This document shows positions 41,880 to 51,232 of a DNA stretch of 64,000 bases, piece by piece. The position numbers were made by a program, and so were the translations under genes. The first letter of the stretch is position 1, and each line of letters opens with the position of its first letter. The notes beneath the pieces were generated by a model that was not told where the DNA came from, ran no database searches, and was given only the letters and a program-made list of their open reading frames with translations. This DNA comes from Alkalilimnicola sp. S0819 (lineage in GTDB: Bacteria > Pseudomonadota > Gammaproteobacteria > Nitrococcales > WHIW01), in the NCBI RefSeq assembly GCF_009295635.1, contig NZ_WHIW01000014.1, forward strand, positions 1 to 64,000, given 5' to 3'.

Positions 41880-43325
41880 TCAGGCCCGCGGCAGGAAGGG
41901 GAAGCTCAGCCCCGCCATCTTCTGCATGGTGCGCACCACCTGGCAGCTGTAGCCCATCTCGTTGTCGTACCAGACGTAGAGCACACAGCTGTTGCCGTTG
42001 GCGATGGTGGAGGAGGAATCCACCACGCCGGCGTGTCGCGAGCCCACCAGGTCGGTGGAGACGATCTCGGTGGAGGCGGTGTAGTCGATCTGCTCGGAGA
42101 GCTGCGAGTACAGCGCCATTTCCCGCAGGTAGGCGTTGAGTTCCTCGACCGTGGCGTTCTTGTCCAGGTTCAGGTTCAGTACCGCCAGCGAGACGTTGGG
42201 GGTGGGCACGCGGATGGCGTTGCCGGTGAGCTTGCCCTTGAGCTCGGGCAGAGCCTTGGCCACGGCCTTGGCGGCACCGGTCTCGGTCATCACCATGTTC
42301 AGCGCCGCGCTGCGGCCGCGCCGGGCGCCGTTGTGGTAGTTGTCGATCAGGTTCTGATCGTTGGTGTAGGAGTGCACCGTTTCCACGTGGCCGCTTTGCA
42401 CGCCGTACTTGTCGTGCAGCGCCTTGAGCACCGGCGTGATGGCGTTGGTGGTGCAGCTGGCCGCGGAGATCAGCGTGTCGTCCGGGCCGATGACATCGTC
42501 ATTGACGCCGAACACCACGTTCTTCATCTCGCCCTTGCCGGGGGCGGTGAGCAGCACCTTGGACACACCCTTGCTCTTGAGATGCAGGCCCAGGCCTTCC
42601 TCGTCACGCCACTTGCCGGTGTTGTCCACCACGATGGCGTTCTTGATCCCGTACTCGGTGTAGTCCACCTGGTCCGGGGAGTCGGCGTAGATCACCTTGA
42701 TGTAGTTGCCGTTGGCAACGATGGCGCTCTCGTCTTCCTCGACCCAGATGGAGCCGTTGAAGGGGCCGTGCACGGAGTCGCGGCGCAGCAGGCTGGCACG
42801 CTTGTGAATGTCGTCGCCCTTCTTGCCGCGGACCACGATGGCGCGCAGGCGCATCTTGTTGCCGGCGCCGGTGCGCTCGATCAGCAGACGGGCCAGCAGG
42901 CGGCCGATGCGGCCGAAGCCGTAGAGCACCACGTCCTGGGGTTCGGCCAGGGGCTGACCGTCGCGGCCGACGATCTCGGCCAGCTCGCCGCGCAGGTACG
43001 CATCCAGCGCCGGCTTGTCGCCTTCGAGCTTGAGGTAATTGGCGGTGAGGCGGCCCAGGTCAACGCGGGCCGGACCCAGTTCCAGCGCAGCCATGGCCTC
43101 CAGCACCGGGAAGCTGTCACGGATGTCCAGCATCTTGCGCTCGTACTGCTTGACGAAGCGATGGGCCTTGAGGATATCCACGGTGGAGGCATTGTTCAGC
43201 GGCCGGCCATACATCTTCATGACGATGCCCCGGTCGCGGTAGAGCTTGCCCAGCAAGGGCAGCATGCGCTCGGCGAGCTCCTGCTGCTCTCGCCAGTTCT
43301 TCAACACGGTTTCCTGCTGTTCCAT
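41880..43325 (-). CDS. gap: Glyceraldehyde-3-phosphate dehydrogenase, long form with N-terminal extension
   Basis: 481 aa, about 145 longer than ordinary GAPDH. Residues 1-130 are an extra helical region (MEQQETVLKNWREQQELAER and on). The GAPDH domain starts at DVVLYGFGRIGRLLARLL (NAD motif 136-142) and has the catalytic Cys291 in SAASCTTNAITPV, the histidine block HSYTNDQNLID and C-terminal WYDNEMGYSCQVVRTM. Long-form enzymes of this type occur in Pseudomonas and other gammaproteobacteria, alongside a classic GAPDH, and may serve gluconeogenesis. Cofactor preference not determined. Confidence 0.9.
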   Translation of the reverse strand: MEQQETVLKNWREQQELAERMLPLLGKLYRDRGIVMKMYGRPLNNASTVDILKAHRFVKQYERKMLDIRDSFPVLEAMAALELGPARVDLGRLTANYLKLEGDKPALDAYLRGELAEIVGRDGQPLAEPQDVVLYGFGRIGRLLARLLIERTGAGNKMRLRAIVVRGKKGDDIHKRASLLRRDSVHGPFNGSIWVEEDESAIVANGNYIKVIYADSPDQVDYTEYGIKNAIVVDNTGKWRDEEGLGLHLKSKGVSKVLLTAPGKGEMKNVVFGVNDDVIGPDDTLISAASCTTNAITPVLKALHDKYGVQSGHVETVHSYTNDQNLIDNYHNGARRGRSAALNMVMTETGAAKAVAKALPELKGKLTGNAIRVPTPNVSLAVLNLNLDKNATVEELNAYLREMALYSQLSEQIDYTASTEIVSTDLVGSRHAGVVDSSSTIANGNSCVLYVWYDNEMGYSCQVVRTMQKMAGLSFPFLPRA

Positions 43326-43471
43326 ACCTCAACCCCCACGTAGGCGCTGGCCACCCCCGTCCCTGGACGCGGCTCTATCTGATGAAGCGTTGGCGGGCAA
43401 CGAAAAGCCGCCCTTGGCGGCGCGAACTTTACGACAAACGCGGCGGCGCGGCAAAGGAAGCGCGTCGCGCC

Positions 43472-44008
43472 TCAGCCCTCATGAAGGTGGAAATACTCGC
43501 GCGCCCGGGCCAGCTTGGGCGCGATCACCATCTGGCAGTAGGGCGCGCCGGCGTTGTTGCGGTAATAATTCTGGTGATGATCCTCCGCCGGATAGAAGCG
43601 CTCCAGCGGCACCAGCTCGGTGACCAGCGGGTCGGCCCATTGATCGGCCACCCGCGCCATGACCTCTCGGGCCCGAGCCTGCTGATCATCGTCGGCGTAG
43701 AGGATGATGGAGCGGTACTGGGGCCCCACATCATGACCCTGACGGTTGGGCGTGGTGGGGTTGTGGATGGCGAAGAACACCTCCAGCAGGCCCTCGAAGC
43801 TCAGGCGCCGAGGGTCATAGCGGATCTGCACCACTTCGGCGTGCCCCGAGGCGCCGGAGCAGACCTGGCGGTAATCCGGGTCGGGCAAGGAGCCGCCGGC
43901 GTAGCCGGATACCACCGATTCGACGCCGTCCAGGGCCTGGAAGACCGCCTCCAGGCACCAGAAGCAACCGCCACCCAGGGTGGCCGTTTCAAGGGTTTCG
44001 GACTGCAT
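43472..44008 (-). CDS. msrA: Peptide methionine-S-sulfoxide reductase MsrA
   Basis: 178 aa. Repairs S-epimers of oxidised methionine. Active site GGCFWC (Cys15, resolving Cys18) is at the usual N-terminal position, followed by GVESVVSGYAGGSLPDPDYRQVCSGASGHAEVV and HDVGPQYRSIILY. Single-domain MsrA without MsrB. Cytosolic, no signal peptide. Divergent from the mlaC homologue at 44072 with a 63-bp gap. Confidence 0.94.
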   Translation of the reverse strand: MQSETLETATLGGGCFWCLEAVFQALDGVESVVSGYAGGSLPDPDYRQVCSGASGHAEVVQIRYDPRRLSFEGLLEVFFAIHNPTTPNRQGHDVGPQYRSIILYADDDQQARAREVMARVADQWADPLVTELVPLERFYPAEDHHQNYYRNNAGAPYCQMVIAPKLARAREYFHLHEG

Positions 44009-44071
44009 GGGCGCTCACCTCGGCTACTATGTACGGGAATCCGTTCCATCAGACAGGGAAGCATCAGGCCC

Positions 44072-44743
44072 ATGCGCCAATTCTGCAAGCGAAGCCGCCA
44101 CCTGATCGCCCTGCTCGCCCTGTGCCTGGGTACGGCCCTGGCCGCGCCGGCCCCCGAGGACGGGGCGCGGCTGATCGAGCGCAGCTTCACCCGGGCGGTG
44201 GAGGGCCTGCAGGCCCGCGAGCAGGCCATTCGCGAAGACCCCGGCGCCGCCTACGCGCTGCTGGAGTCGGAGCTGGCCCCGCACATCGATTTCGAACTGG
44301 TCAGCCGCCTGGTGCTGGCCCGCCACTGGCGGGGGGCGAATCCGCGCCAGCGCCAGGCCTTCGTGGCCGCTTTCCGGGAATCCCTGCTGCGCACCTACGC
44401 CCTGTTGCTGGCCGAGCACGCGACCACCGCCGTGGCGCATCTGGAGGGGCGCGAGCGATTACTGGAGACCGAACCCGTGCGCGAAGTGCGCAATGGCCGC
44501 ATGCTGCTGCGCACCCGGCTGCTGACCAACGGCCCGGCGGTGAGCATCGATTACCGCATGCGCGTGGATGAAGATCGCTGGAAGGTCTACGACGTGATCA
44601 TCGAGGGCATCAGCTTCATCGCCAATCGCCGGGCGGAGCTGGCCTCGCTGCTGGGGCGGCAGAGCCTGGATGAGCTGATCGCCCAGCTGGAGGCGCGCAA
44701 CCGGCGCCTGGCCGGAGCCCGACCGAAGAGCGCCGCGCGCTGA
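44072..44743 (+). CDS. MlaC/Ttg2D-family periplasmic phospholipid-binding protein
   Basis: 223 aa from the ATG at 44072. Signal peptide (LIALLALCLGTALAAPA). The mature part has the MlaC fold pattern: ALLESELAPHIDFELVSRLVLARHWRGANPRQRQAFVAAFRESLLRTYALLL and WKVYDVIIEGISFIANRRAEL. MlaC shuttles phospholipids between membranes in the Mla pathway. No mlaABDEF genes are next to it, so this is an orphan paralogue or a split locus. Convergent with the diguanylate cyclase gene, 2 bp between stops. Confidence 0.85.
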   Translation: MRQFCKRSRHLIALLALCLGTALAAPAPEDGARLIERSFTRAVEGLQAREQAIREDPGAAYALLESELAPHIDFELVSRLVLARHWRGANPRQRQAFVAAFRESLLRTYALLLAEHATTAVAHLEGRERLLETEPVREVRNGRMLLRTRLLTNGPAVSIDYRMRVDEDRWKVYDVIIEGISFIANRRAELASLLGRQSLDELIAQLEARNRRLAGARPKSAAR

Positions 44744-44745
44744 AC

Positions 44746-45720
44746 TCAGGCCGGTGCGGCCTCGCCGTACACCACCACCTGGTTTCTCCCGCCCTCCTTG
44801 GCCTGATAGAGCGCCTGATCGGACTGCTCGATCCAGGCCTGGTGGTTGACCATGCGCGAGCCGAACTGGGCGATACCCAGGCTGATGGTGAATTCGATGA
44901 TCTGGCCGTCGTGCTCCACCTTGAGCGCGGCACACTGCTTGCGCAGCCGCTCGGCGAAAAAGCGCGCCGCCGGCGCGTCGGTATCCACCAGCACGACACC
45001 GAATTCCTCGCCGCCGTAACGCCCGGCGATGTCGGTGGCCCGCAGGTTCTTGCGCAGCACGTCGGAGACCTTGCGGATCACCTCGTCGCCCGCCTGGTGA
45101 CCGTAGGTGTCGTTGACCGCCTTGAAGTGGTCGATGTCGAACATGACCAGGGTCGCCGCCGCGCCGTTGCGCTGGCAGCGCTGGAATTCCCGCTCCAGGC
45201 ACTCTTCCCAGAAACCCCGGTTGTTCAACCGCGTCAGCCGGTCGGTGCGGCTGAGCTGCTCCAACTGGCTGTTGGCCTCCTGCATGGACTGCTTGGCCAC
45301 GGCCTCGTCGGTGACGTCGTAGACGATCAGGCAGATATTGTCCACCTCGCCGCTGGCCGAGGTCAGCGGGATGATGGTGACGTTCTGATACATGTACTCC
45401 GCAGTGCCGGTGATGGGCCGATAGTTGCGGAAACGGAACAGATAGGGACGCTGCTCCCAGATCAGGAAGGCGCGGTTATTGAGCAGGAAGGCGGTGTCGC
45501 ACTTGCGCCGCAGCCAGTCCTCCTGCACTTCCGGAAACAGCCGGAAGATTGTCTCGCCGCGCACCCGCTCGGGGCTCAGGCCGCTGTGGTTCTCCATGAA
45601 GCTGTTCCAGACATGGATGCTGTAAGTGCGATCCAGCACCACCAGGCCGACGTCGATGTTCTGGAACATCTCCATCATCCAGTGGATTTCGGCCATATTG
45701 CTTTGGGTGGGTGCGCTCAT
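44746..45720 (-). CDS. PAS-GGDEF diguanylate cyclase
   Basis: 324 aa, soluble. An N-terminal PAS domain (about 15-135; QNIDVGLVVLDRTYSIHVWNSFMENHSG) is followed by a short coiled linker and a GGDEF domain (about 160-320) with an intact active site RYGGEEFGV and DIDHFKAVNDTYGHQAGDEV. Predicted to make c-di-GMP. The ATG overlaps the stop of the upstream REC-CheC gene (ATGA), so the regulator and cyclase are translationally coupled. An RxxD-type inhibitory site is not obvious. Confidence 0.9.
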   Translation of the reverse strand: MSAPTQSNMAEIHWMMEMFQNIDVGLVVLDRTYSIHVWNSFMENHSGLSPERVRGETIFRLFPEVQEDWLRRKCDTAFLLNNRAFLIWEQRPYLFRFRNYRPITGTAEYMYQNVTIIPLTSASGEVDNICLIVYDVTDEAVAKQSMQEANSQLEQLSRTDRLTRLNNRGFWEECLEREFQRCQRNGAAATLVMFDIDHFKAVNDTYGHQAGDEVIRKVSDVLRKNLRATDIAGRYGGEEFGVVLVDTDAPAARFFAERLRKQCAALKVEHDGQIIEFTISLGIAQFGSRMVNHQAWIEQSDQALYQAKEGGRNQVVVYGEAAPA

Positions 45721-46709
45721 TACAGCAGATGCGTCAGCTTGTCGTTGAGAACCGGGATGGATTCATCGGTGAACAGCAACAGCAGATCGCAATTGATGTT
45801 GTAGTCCTCGATGGCGTAATTGATCTCGATGGCCAGGGTGCGCGCCCAGCGCCCGGCGTTGGCCTGGAGCAGATCGGAGATCTTGCTGTGCTGGCCGAGC
45901 ACCGTGGGGTGTCCCTGGCTGAAGCGTATGTCCAGCTGGTCCGCCACACCCTTGAGGCAGGCGCCGATGAGGATGTTGGAGACGTCCATCAGCAGCTCAC
46001 GCTCGGCGCAGCTGTCCAGCCGCCCCTCGAACTTCATCAGCCGCGCCATGTCCTTGAAGCTGGCGTCGTTGAACAGCAGCAGCGCCTCGCCGGCGATGCC
46101 CGCGCCGATGTAGCCCTGGCAGACCGCGGAGATGCTGTCGTAGTCCTCGGTGGCCGTAAGCGCCATACGCAGCTCACTGGCTTCCAGGTAATTGACGTTG
46201 GGCACGGGCAGGATCACGAACACGTCCAGCATACGCGCCAGCAGGTCCGCCGCCTGGCCCATGGCCACATTGGCCACTTCCCGGTAGCAGTCCCAGATGT
46301 CCACCGCGATCTCGGGGGCGCCTCGCGCCGCCGCGGCCTTGCGACCGATCAGATGAAAGCGCTCCAGCACGGCGGCGAGCTGTTCGCCGTCCACCGGCTT
46401 CTTGATGAATTCCAGCGCGCCAAGCTCCAGCACCCGACGCCGGGCATCGGGCTGGATATCACCGGATACCACGATGACCTTGGTGCTCAGGCCTTCCTCG
46501 GCGATGGCTTCCAGCGTCTGGTAGCCATCCAGCACCGGCATGGTCAGGTCCAGGAACAGGATATCGCCCTTGCCCTGACGTAAGGCGTCCAGGGCCTCGG
46601 CGCCATCGCCAGCAAAGCTGAGCTCCACGCCCCAGCCCTCCGGCAGGGCGCGTGCAATCTGCTTGCGCGCCATGCTGGAATCATCACAGATCAGGACCGG
46701 AGTGCTCAT
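45720..46709 (-). CDS. Response regulator with C-terminal CheC/CheX-like phosphatase domain
   Basis: 329 aa. REC domain at 1-120 with acidic pocket CDDS, phosphoacceptor Asp54 (LFLDLTMP) and FIKKPV lysine. Residues about 140-329 resemble CheC/CheX (EVANVAMGQAADLLARML, then ELLMDVSNILIGACLKG, the two pseudo-repeated helices that carry CheY-P phosphatase residues). Such fusions could dephosphorylate their own or another REC domain. Coupled to the diguanylate cyclase by a 1-bp stop/start overlap, so the pair likely links a phosphorelay to c-di-GMP. The cognate kinase is not in this window. Confidence 0.82.
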   Translation of the reverse strand: MSTPVLICDDSSMARKQIARALPEGWGVELSFAGDGAEALDALRQGKGDILFLDLTMPVLDGYQTLEAIAEEGLSTKVIVVSGDIQPDARRRVLELGALEFIKKPVDGEQLAAVLERFHLIGRKAAAARGAPEIAVDIWDCYREVANVAMGQAADLLARMLDVFVILPVPNVNYLEASELRMALTATEDYDSISAVCQGYIGAGIAGEALLLFNDASFKDMARLMKFEGRLDSCAERELLMDVSNILIGACLKGVADQLDIRFSQGHPTVLGQHSKISDLLQANAGRWARTLAIEINYAIEDYNINCDLLLLFTDESIPVLNDKLTHLL

Positions 46710-46804
46710 TCAGCCGTTCGTCTTATGGTTTTTGGGCCTTTCGGAAGTCTGCCATTTATAGCAGCACCGCGCTCTCTTGACCAATCGCCCCCCGGAACAC
46801 CCCA

Positions 46805-49513
46805 TCAGCGCGTGCCCGTCCGCTGGTTTTGCCGCACGTCGGCGCCCGCCAGCCGGCGACTACCACGCAGCAATGTCGTGAAGTCGGCGGCGGAGCGCGG
46901 CCGGCTGTAATAGAAGCCTTGCACTTCCGTGCACTCGCGGGCGAGCAGGAACTCCAGCTGCCGGGCGGTCTCCACCCCTTCGGCCACCACGCCCATCCCC
47001 AGGGAGCGGGCCAGGCTGATCACCGCTTCCACCACCGCCTCGTCTTCCTTGTCACCGGGCACATCACGCACAAAACACTGGTCGATCTTGAGCTTGTCGA
47101 TATGGAAGCGCTTGAGGTAGCGCAGATTGGAATACCCGGTGCCGAAATCGTCCACCGACAGACGACACCCCATCTCGTGCAGGGCCTCCAGGGTGCTCTC
47201 GGCCTCCTCCACCAGCGCGCTCTCGGTGATCTCCAGCCCCAGTAGCGCGGCCGGCACCCCGGCCTCGTCCAGCATCGCGCCGATCTGCTCGGCCAGGTCC
47301 GGCTGGCGGAACTGACGCGGTGAGAGGTTCACGGCCACCGGCAGATCCGCCAGGCCCATGCGCCGCCATTCCCGCAGCTGCCTTATGGCGGCGCGCAGCA
47401 CCCACTCCCCCACGGCGAGTATCTGGCCGGTATCCTCGGCGATGGGGATAAAGCTGCCGGGGCTTACCGGTCCGCGGCGCGGGTGTTCCCAGCGCAGCAG
47501 CGCCTCGGCGCCGATCACTCGCCCGCTGCTGCTGTCGACCTGGGGCTGATACACCAGATGGAACTGATCGCCGCTCAGCGCCGAGCGCAGATCGCTGCCC
47601 AGGGTCACCAGCTCTTCCACCTGCTGATCCATGCAGGCGGTGAAGAAATGATAGGCATTGCGCCCGGCGGATTTGCTCTGGTACATGGCCAGATCCGCAT
47701 GCTTGATCAGCGCATCCACCGTATCGCCGTCGTCGGGATACAGAGCGATGCCGACGCTGCCCGAAACGCGCAGCTCCTGCCCCTGCACCGCCACCGGCTC
47801 TCGCATGGCCTCCAGCAGCTTCTCGGCCACCACCGCCGCGTCGCCGGGGCTCGTTATATCCGGTGCCAGCAGCAGGAACTCATCGCCCCCCTGGCGCGAG
47901 AGGGTATCGGGCTCGCGCAGGCAGGCCTGCAGCCGCCCGGCGACGATGCGCAGCAGCTCATCGCCCACCTGATGCCCCAGGGCATCGTTGACGTGCTTGA
48001 ACTGGTCCAGGTCGATGAAGAACAGCGCGAAGCGCCTGCCTTCGCGGCGACCCGCGGCCAGTTCCTGACTGACACGGTCACGGAACAGCACCCGGTTGGG
48101 AAGTTCGGTGAGCGCATCGTAGTGGGCCATGTACTCGATACGCTGTTCGGCCTGTTTCCGCTGGGTGATGTCCTGCACCACCCCGGTCATACGCCGGGGG
48201 CTGCCATCGGCGGCCCATTCGAATACCCGCCCCCGGCTCAGCGCCCAGGCGTAGGAGCCGTTCTCCCGTCGATACCGATACTCGCACTCGTAGATGCTGG
48301 AGGGCTCGTCCAGATAGCGCTGGATGATCTCACGGACCCGCTCCTGGTCGGCCGGGTGCACCCGATCGAGCAAAGCCCCCATGCTGCGCGGGGGCAGATC
48401 CGGCCGTTCCGGCCGGTACAGGGAGACCTGGTCCTGCTCCAGATCCCAGTCCCACAGGCCCACGCCACCAGCCTGCACGGCCATGCTCAAACGCTCCCGA
48501 CTCTGCTTCAAGGCCAGGGTGCGCTCGTCCACCCGCACCTCCAGGGATCGGCTGAACTCCCGATAGCGGGCTTCACTGCGCTTGAGCCGGGAGATTCCGC
48601 GAAAAGCGGAGAATGCCAGCAACATGGCCAGCAGGCTCACCACCAGGCCCACGGCAAACACCCGCTCGCGCAGATCCTGCACCGGCGCCAGGGCCTCGGC
48701 CAGCGGAAACCCTACCCCCAGCAGCCAGCGACCCTCGTTGAAGGGGCGCAAACTGTAGAGCACCTCCTCGTGAATCAGATTGCGTCCACCCGGCCCCACG
48801 GATTCCGCCAGTGCCCAGGCTTGCGGCGGGCTGCTCATGGGCTCCCAGCGCGGGTGACTGAGCACGGTACCGTCCGCGGTCAACAGAAAGAAAAAGCCGG
48901 TCTCCCCCAGGCTGTGGGTATCCAGGTTGGCCAGCACATTGCGCCGCGCCAGGTTCACCCCCCCCACCACCAGCACACGCAGATCGCCCCGCCGGTCACG
49001 GCGCGGCACCACCACGGGAATCACCGGCTCGCCGGTGCGATAGGCCACGAAGGGTCTGGCGACGAAGGGCTCGTAGGCGTACTGGCCCTCCTGAAAATAC
49101 AGCCGCTGGCTCACGTCCTGCCCCGCATGGGTAACGGGGGCCGAGCCGATGATGCGCCCGTCCGGCGAGACCACGATGAGCGCGTCGTCGAACAGGGTTC
49201 GCAGCGGCTCACGGGCTTTCAGAAAGGCGGTGAGCGCCTCGGGATCCTCGAAATCGTCCACGGGCAAGGCGTCGGCGGCGATCTGCAGGGCTCGGCCGTA
49301 GAGCCGCAACTCCCCCTCGGCATGGCTGGCGAGCACGGCCAGCGACGCCTGCTGCTCCTTCTCCAGCACCGCGATCACTTCCTCACGCTGCAGCTTCACC
49401 ACCGCGAAGGCCACCGCCCAGATGATGAGCAGCGCCGCCGGCAGGGCCAGCAGTGGAAGCCAGAGGGCCCAGGGTGCCTCGCTCACGGATTCGCTGTTCG
49501 ACTTGAAGGGCAT
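46805..49513 (-). CDS. Membrane-bound Cache-PAS-GGDEF-EAL c-di-GMP protein
   Basis: 902 aa from ATG 49513; an alternative ATG at 49561 has AAGGAGG but only 3 bp spacing. Topology: TM helix about 17-38, periplasmic sensor (about 40-300; dCache-like, with RLYFQEGQYAYEPFVARPF and TGFFFLLTADGTVLSHP), TM helix about 305-327, a coiled segment, PAS (about 355-465, ends MTGVVQDITQRKQAEQR), GGDEF (about 475-635, intact GGDEF in SRQGGDEFLLL) and EAL (about 645-890, with GAEALLRWEHP, DDFGTGYSN and AEGVET). Both output motifs look active, so it could make or break c-di-GMP. Divergent from fumarase. Confidence 0.9.
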   Translation of the reverse strand: MPFKSNSESVSEAPWALWLPLLALPAALLIIWAVAFAVVKLQREEVIAVLEKEQQASLAVLASHAEGELRLYGRALQIAADALPVDDFEDPEALTAFLKAREPLRTLFDDALIVVSPDGRIIGSAPVTHAGQDVSQRLYFQEGQYAYEPFVARPFVAYRTGEPVIPVVVPRRDRRGDLRVLVVGGVNLARRNVLANLDTHSLGETGFFFLLTADGTVLSHPRWEPMSSPPQAWALAESVGPGGRNLIHEEVLYSLRPFNEGRWLLGVGFPLAEALAPVQDLRERVFAVGLVVSLLAMLLAFSAFRGISRLKRSEARYREFSRSLEVRVDERTLALKQSRERLSMAVQAGGVGLWDWDLEQDQVSLYRPERPDLPPRSMGALLDRVHPADQERVREIIQRYLDEPSSIYECEYRYRRENGSYAWALSRGRVFEWAADGSPRRMTGVVQDITQRKQAEQRIEYMAHYDALTELPNRVLFRDRVSQELAAGRREGRRFALFFIDLDQFKHVNDALGHQVGDELLRIVAGRLQACLREPDTLSRQGGDEFLLLAPDITSPGDAAVVAEKLLEAMREPVAVQGQELRVSGSVGIALYPDDGDTVDALIKHADLAMYQSKSAGRNAYHFFTACMDQQVEELVTLGSDLRSALSGDQFHLVYQPQVDSSSGRVIGAEALLRWEHPRRGPVSPGSFIPIAEDTGQILAVGEWVLRAAIRQLREWRRMGLADLPVAVNLSPRQFRQPDLAEQIGAMLDEAGVPAALLGLEITESALVEEAESTLEALHEMGCRLSVDDFGTGYSNLRYLKRFHIDKLKIDQCFVRDVPGDKEDEAVVEAVISLARSLGMGVVAEGVETARQLEFLLARECTEVQGFYYSRPRSAADFTTLLRGSRRLAGADVRQNQRTGTR

Positions 49514-49650
49514 TCTTTCCGTTATCGTTGCTGTTCGAGGAGACGCTGATCCAATTCCCATCGGCCTCCTTAGGGCCCGAAACCTGCCTGTGGTATAACA
49601 TGCCGCCCGAAAGATCACATCCTTAGGAACAGCCCGGCCCGGAGCACACC

Positions 49651-51171
49651 ATGAGCCTTATTCGCCAGGACGACCTGATACAGAGCGTCGCCGACGCCCT
49701 GCAGTACATCTCCTATTATCACCCGAAGGATTTCATTCAGGCCGTGACCCAGGCCTGGGAAAACGAGGAATCCCCGGCGGCGAAGGACGCGCTGGCACAG
49801 ATCCTGATCAACTCGCGCATGTGCGCTGAAGGCCGCCGGCCCATCTGCCAGGACACGGGCATCGTTACCGTGCTGGTGAAAGTGGGCATGAACGTGCGCT
49901 GGGATGCCTCGCTGAGCCTGGAGGAGATGATCAACGAAGGCGTGCGCCGAGCCTACCAGCACCCGGACAACGTGCTGCGCGCCTCGGTGCTGGCCGACCC
50001 CGCCGGCAAGCGCCAGAACACCCGCGACAACACCCCGGCGGTGATCCACACCCAGCTGGTCCCCGGCGATACGGTGGACGTGGTGGTCGCCGCCAAGGGC
50101 GGTGGTTCCGAGGCCAAATCCAAGTTCGTCATGCTCAACCCCTCCGACTCCATCGTCGACTGGGTGCTGAAGACCGTGCCCACCATGGGCGCGGGCTGGT
50201 GCCCGCCGGGGATTCTGGGCATCGGCATCGGCGGCACCGCCGAGAAGGCCATGCTGTTGGCGAAGGAAGCCTGCATGGAGTCCATCGACATCCAGGAGCT
50301 GAAGGCCCGCGGCCCGCGAAACGCCGCCGAGGAACTGCGCCTGGAACTCTACGAGAAGGTCAACCAGCTGGGCATCGGCGCCCAGGGCCTGGGCGGTTTG
50401 ACCACCGTGCTGGACGTGAAGGTGCTGGATTATCCCACCCACGCGGCCAACAAGCCCGTGGCCATGATCCCCAACTGCGCAGCCACCCGCCATGCCCACT
50501 TCGTGCTGGACGGCTCCGGCGTGGCCGCCCTGCCCGCCCCCTCGCTGGACGACTGGCCGCAAGTCAGCCGCAGCGGCGGCGAGGCGCGCCGGGTCAATCT
50601 GGACACCGTCACCGCGGAGGACGTGCGCAGCTGGAAGCCCGGCGAGAGCCTGCTGGTCTCCGGCACCATGCTCACCGGCCGGGACGCGGCCCACAAGCGC
50701 ATCCAGGACATGCTGGCGCGGGGCGAGGAGCTGCCGGTGGATTTCCGCGGCAAGTTCATCTACTACGTGGGCCCGGTGGATCCGGTGCGCGACGAAGTCG
50801 TGGGCCCGGCCGGCCCCACCACCGCCACCCGCATGGACAAGTTCACCGACATGATGCTGGAGCGCACCGGGCTGCTGGGCATGATCGGCAAGGCCGAACG
50901 CGGCCCGGGCGCCATCGAGGCGATCAAGAAGCACCAGGCCGTCTATCTGATGGCCGTGGGCGGTGCCGCCTACCTGGTCTCCAAGGCTATCCGGAAATCC
51001 CGGGTGGTGGCCTTCGAGGACTTGGGGATGGAAGCCATTCATGAGTTCGTGGTGGAGGACATGCCGGTGACCGTGGCCGTGGACGCCCAGGGCGAATCGG
51101 TTCATCAGACCGGCCCGCGGATCTGGCGCGAGCGCATCGGCAAGATCCCGGTCACCGTCGAACCCGCCTGA
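49651..51171 (+). CDS. fumA: Class I fumarate hydratase ([4Fe-4S])
   Basis: 506 aa. Interconverts fumarate and malate. N-terminal alpha domain has RRPICQDTGIVTVLVKVGM (Fe-S Cys), GGGSEAKSKFVMLNPSDS and GWCPPGILGIGIGGTAEKAM; the C-terminal beta domain has KFIYYVGPVDPVRDEVVGPAGPTTATRMDKFT and GAIEAIKKHQAVYLMAVGGAAYL. One-chain enzyme of the FumA/FumB type. Oxygen-labile cluster, so presumably backed by a class II enzyme elsewhere. A strong hairpin follows the stop. Confidence 0.94.
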   Translation: MSLIRQDDLIQSVADALQYISYYHPKDFIQAVTQAWENEESPAAKDALAQILINSRMCAEGRRPICQDTGIVTVLVKVGMNVRWDASLSLEEMINEGVRRAYQHPDNVLRASVLADPAGKRQNTRDNTPAVIHTQLVPGDTVDVVVAAKGGGSEAKSKFVMLNPSDSIVDWVLKTVPTMGAGWCPPGILGIGIGGTAEKAMLLAKEACMESIDIQELKARGPRNAAEELRLELYEKVNQLGIGAQGLGGLTTVLDVKVLDYPTHAANKPVAMIPNCAATRHAHFVLDGSGVAALPAPSLDDWPQVSRSGGEARRVNLDTVTAEDVRSWKPGESLLVSGTMLTGRDAAHKRIQDMLARGEELPVDFRGKFIYYVGPVDPVRDEVVGPAGPTTATRMDKFTDMMLERTGLLGMIGKAERGPGAIEAIKKHQAVYLMAVGGAAYLVSKAIRKSRVVAFEDLGMEAIHEFVVEDMPVTVAVDAQGESVHQTGPRIWRERIGKIPVTVEPA

Positions 51172-51177
51172 TGCCGC

Positions 51178-51220
51178 CGCCTGTTGCCCGGGCAAGCGTC
51201 GCCTGCCCGGGCAACAGGCG
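51178..51220. terminator. 17-bp stem-loop between fumA and mnmC
   Basis: Perfect arms CGCCTGTTGCCCGGGCA and complement with a 9-nt loop. There is no T-run (followed by C6), so it is either a weak terminator or an mRNA-stabilising hairpin. Confidence 0.6.
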
Positions 51221-51232
51221 CCCCCCAACCTT

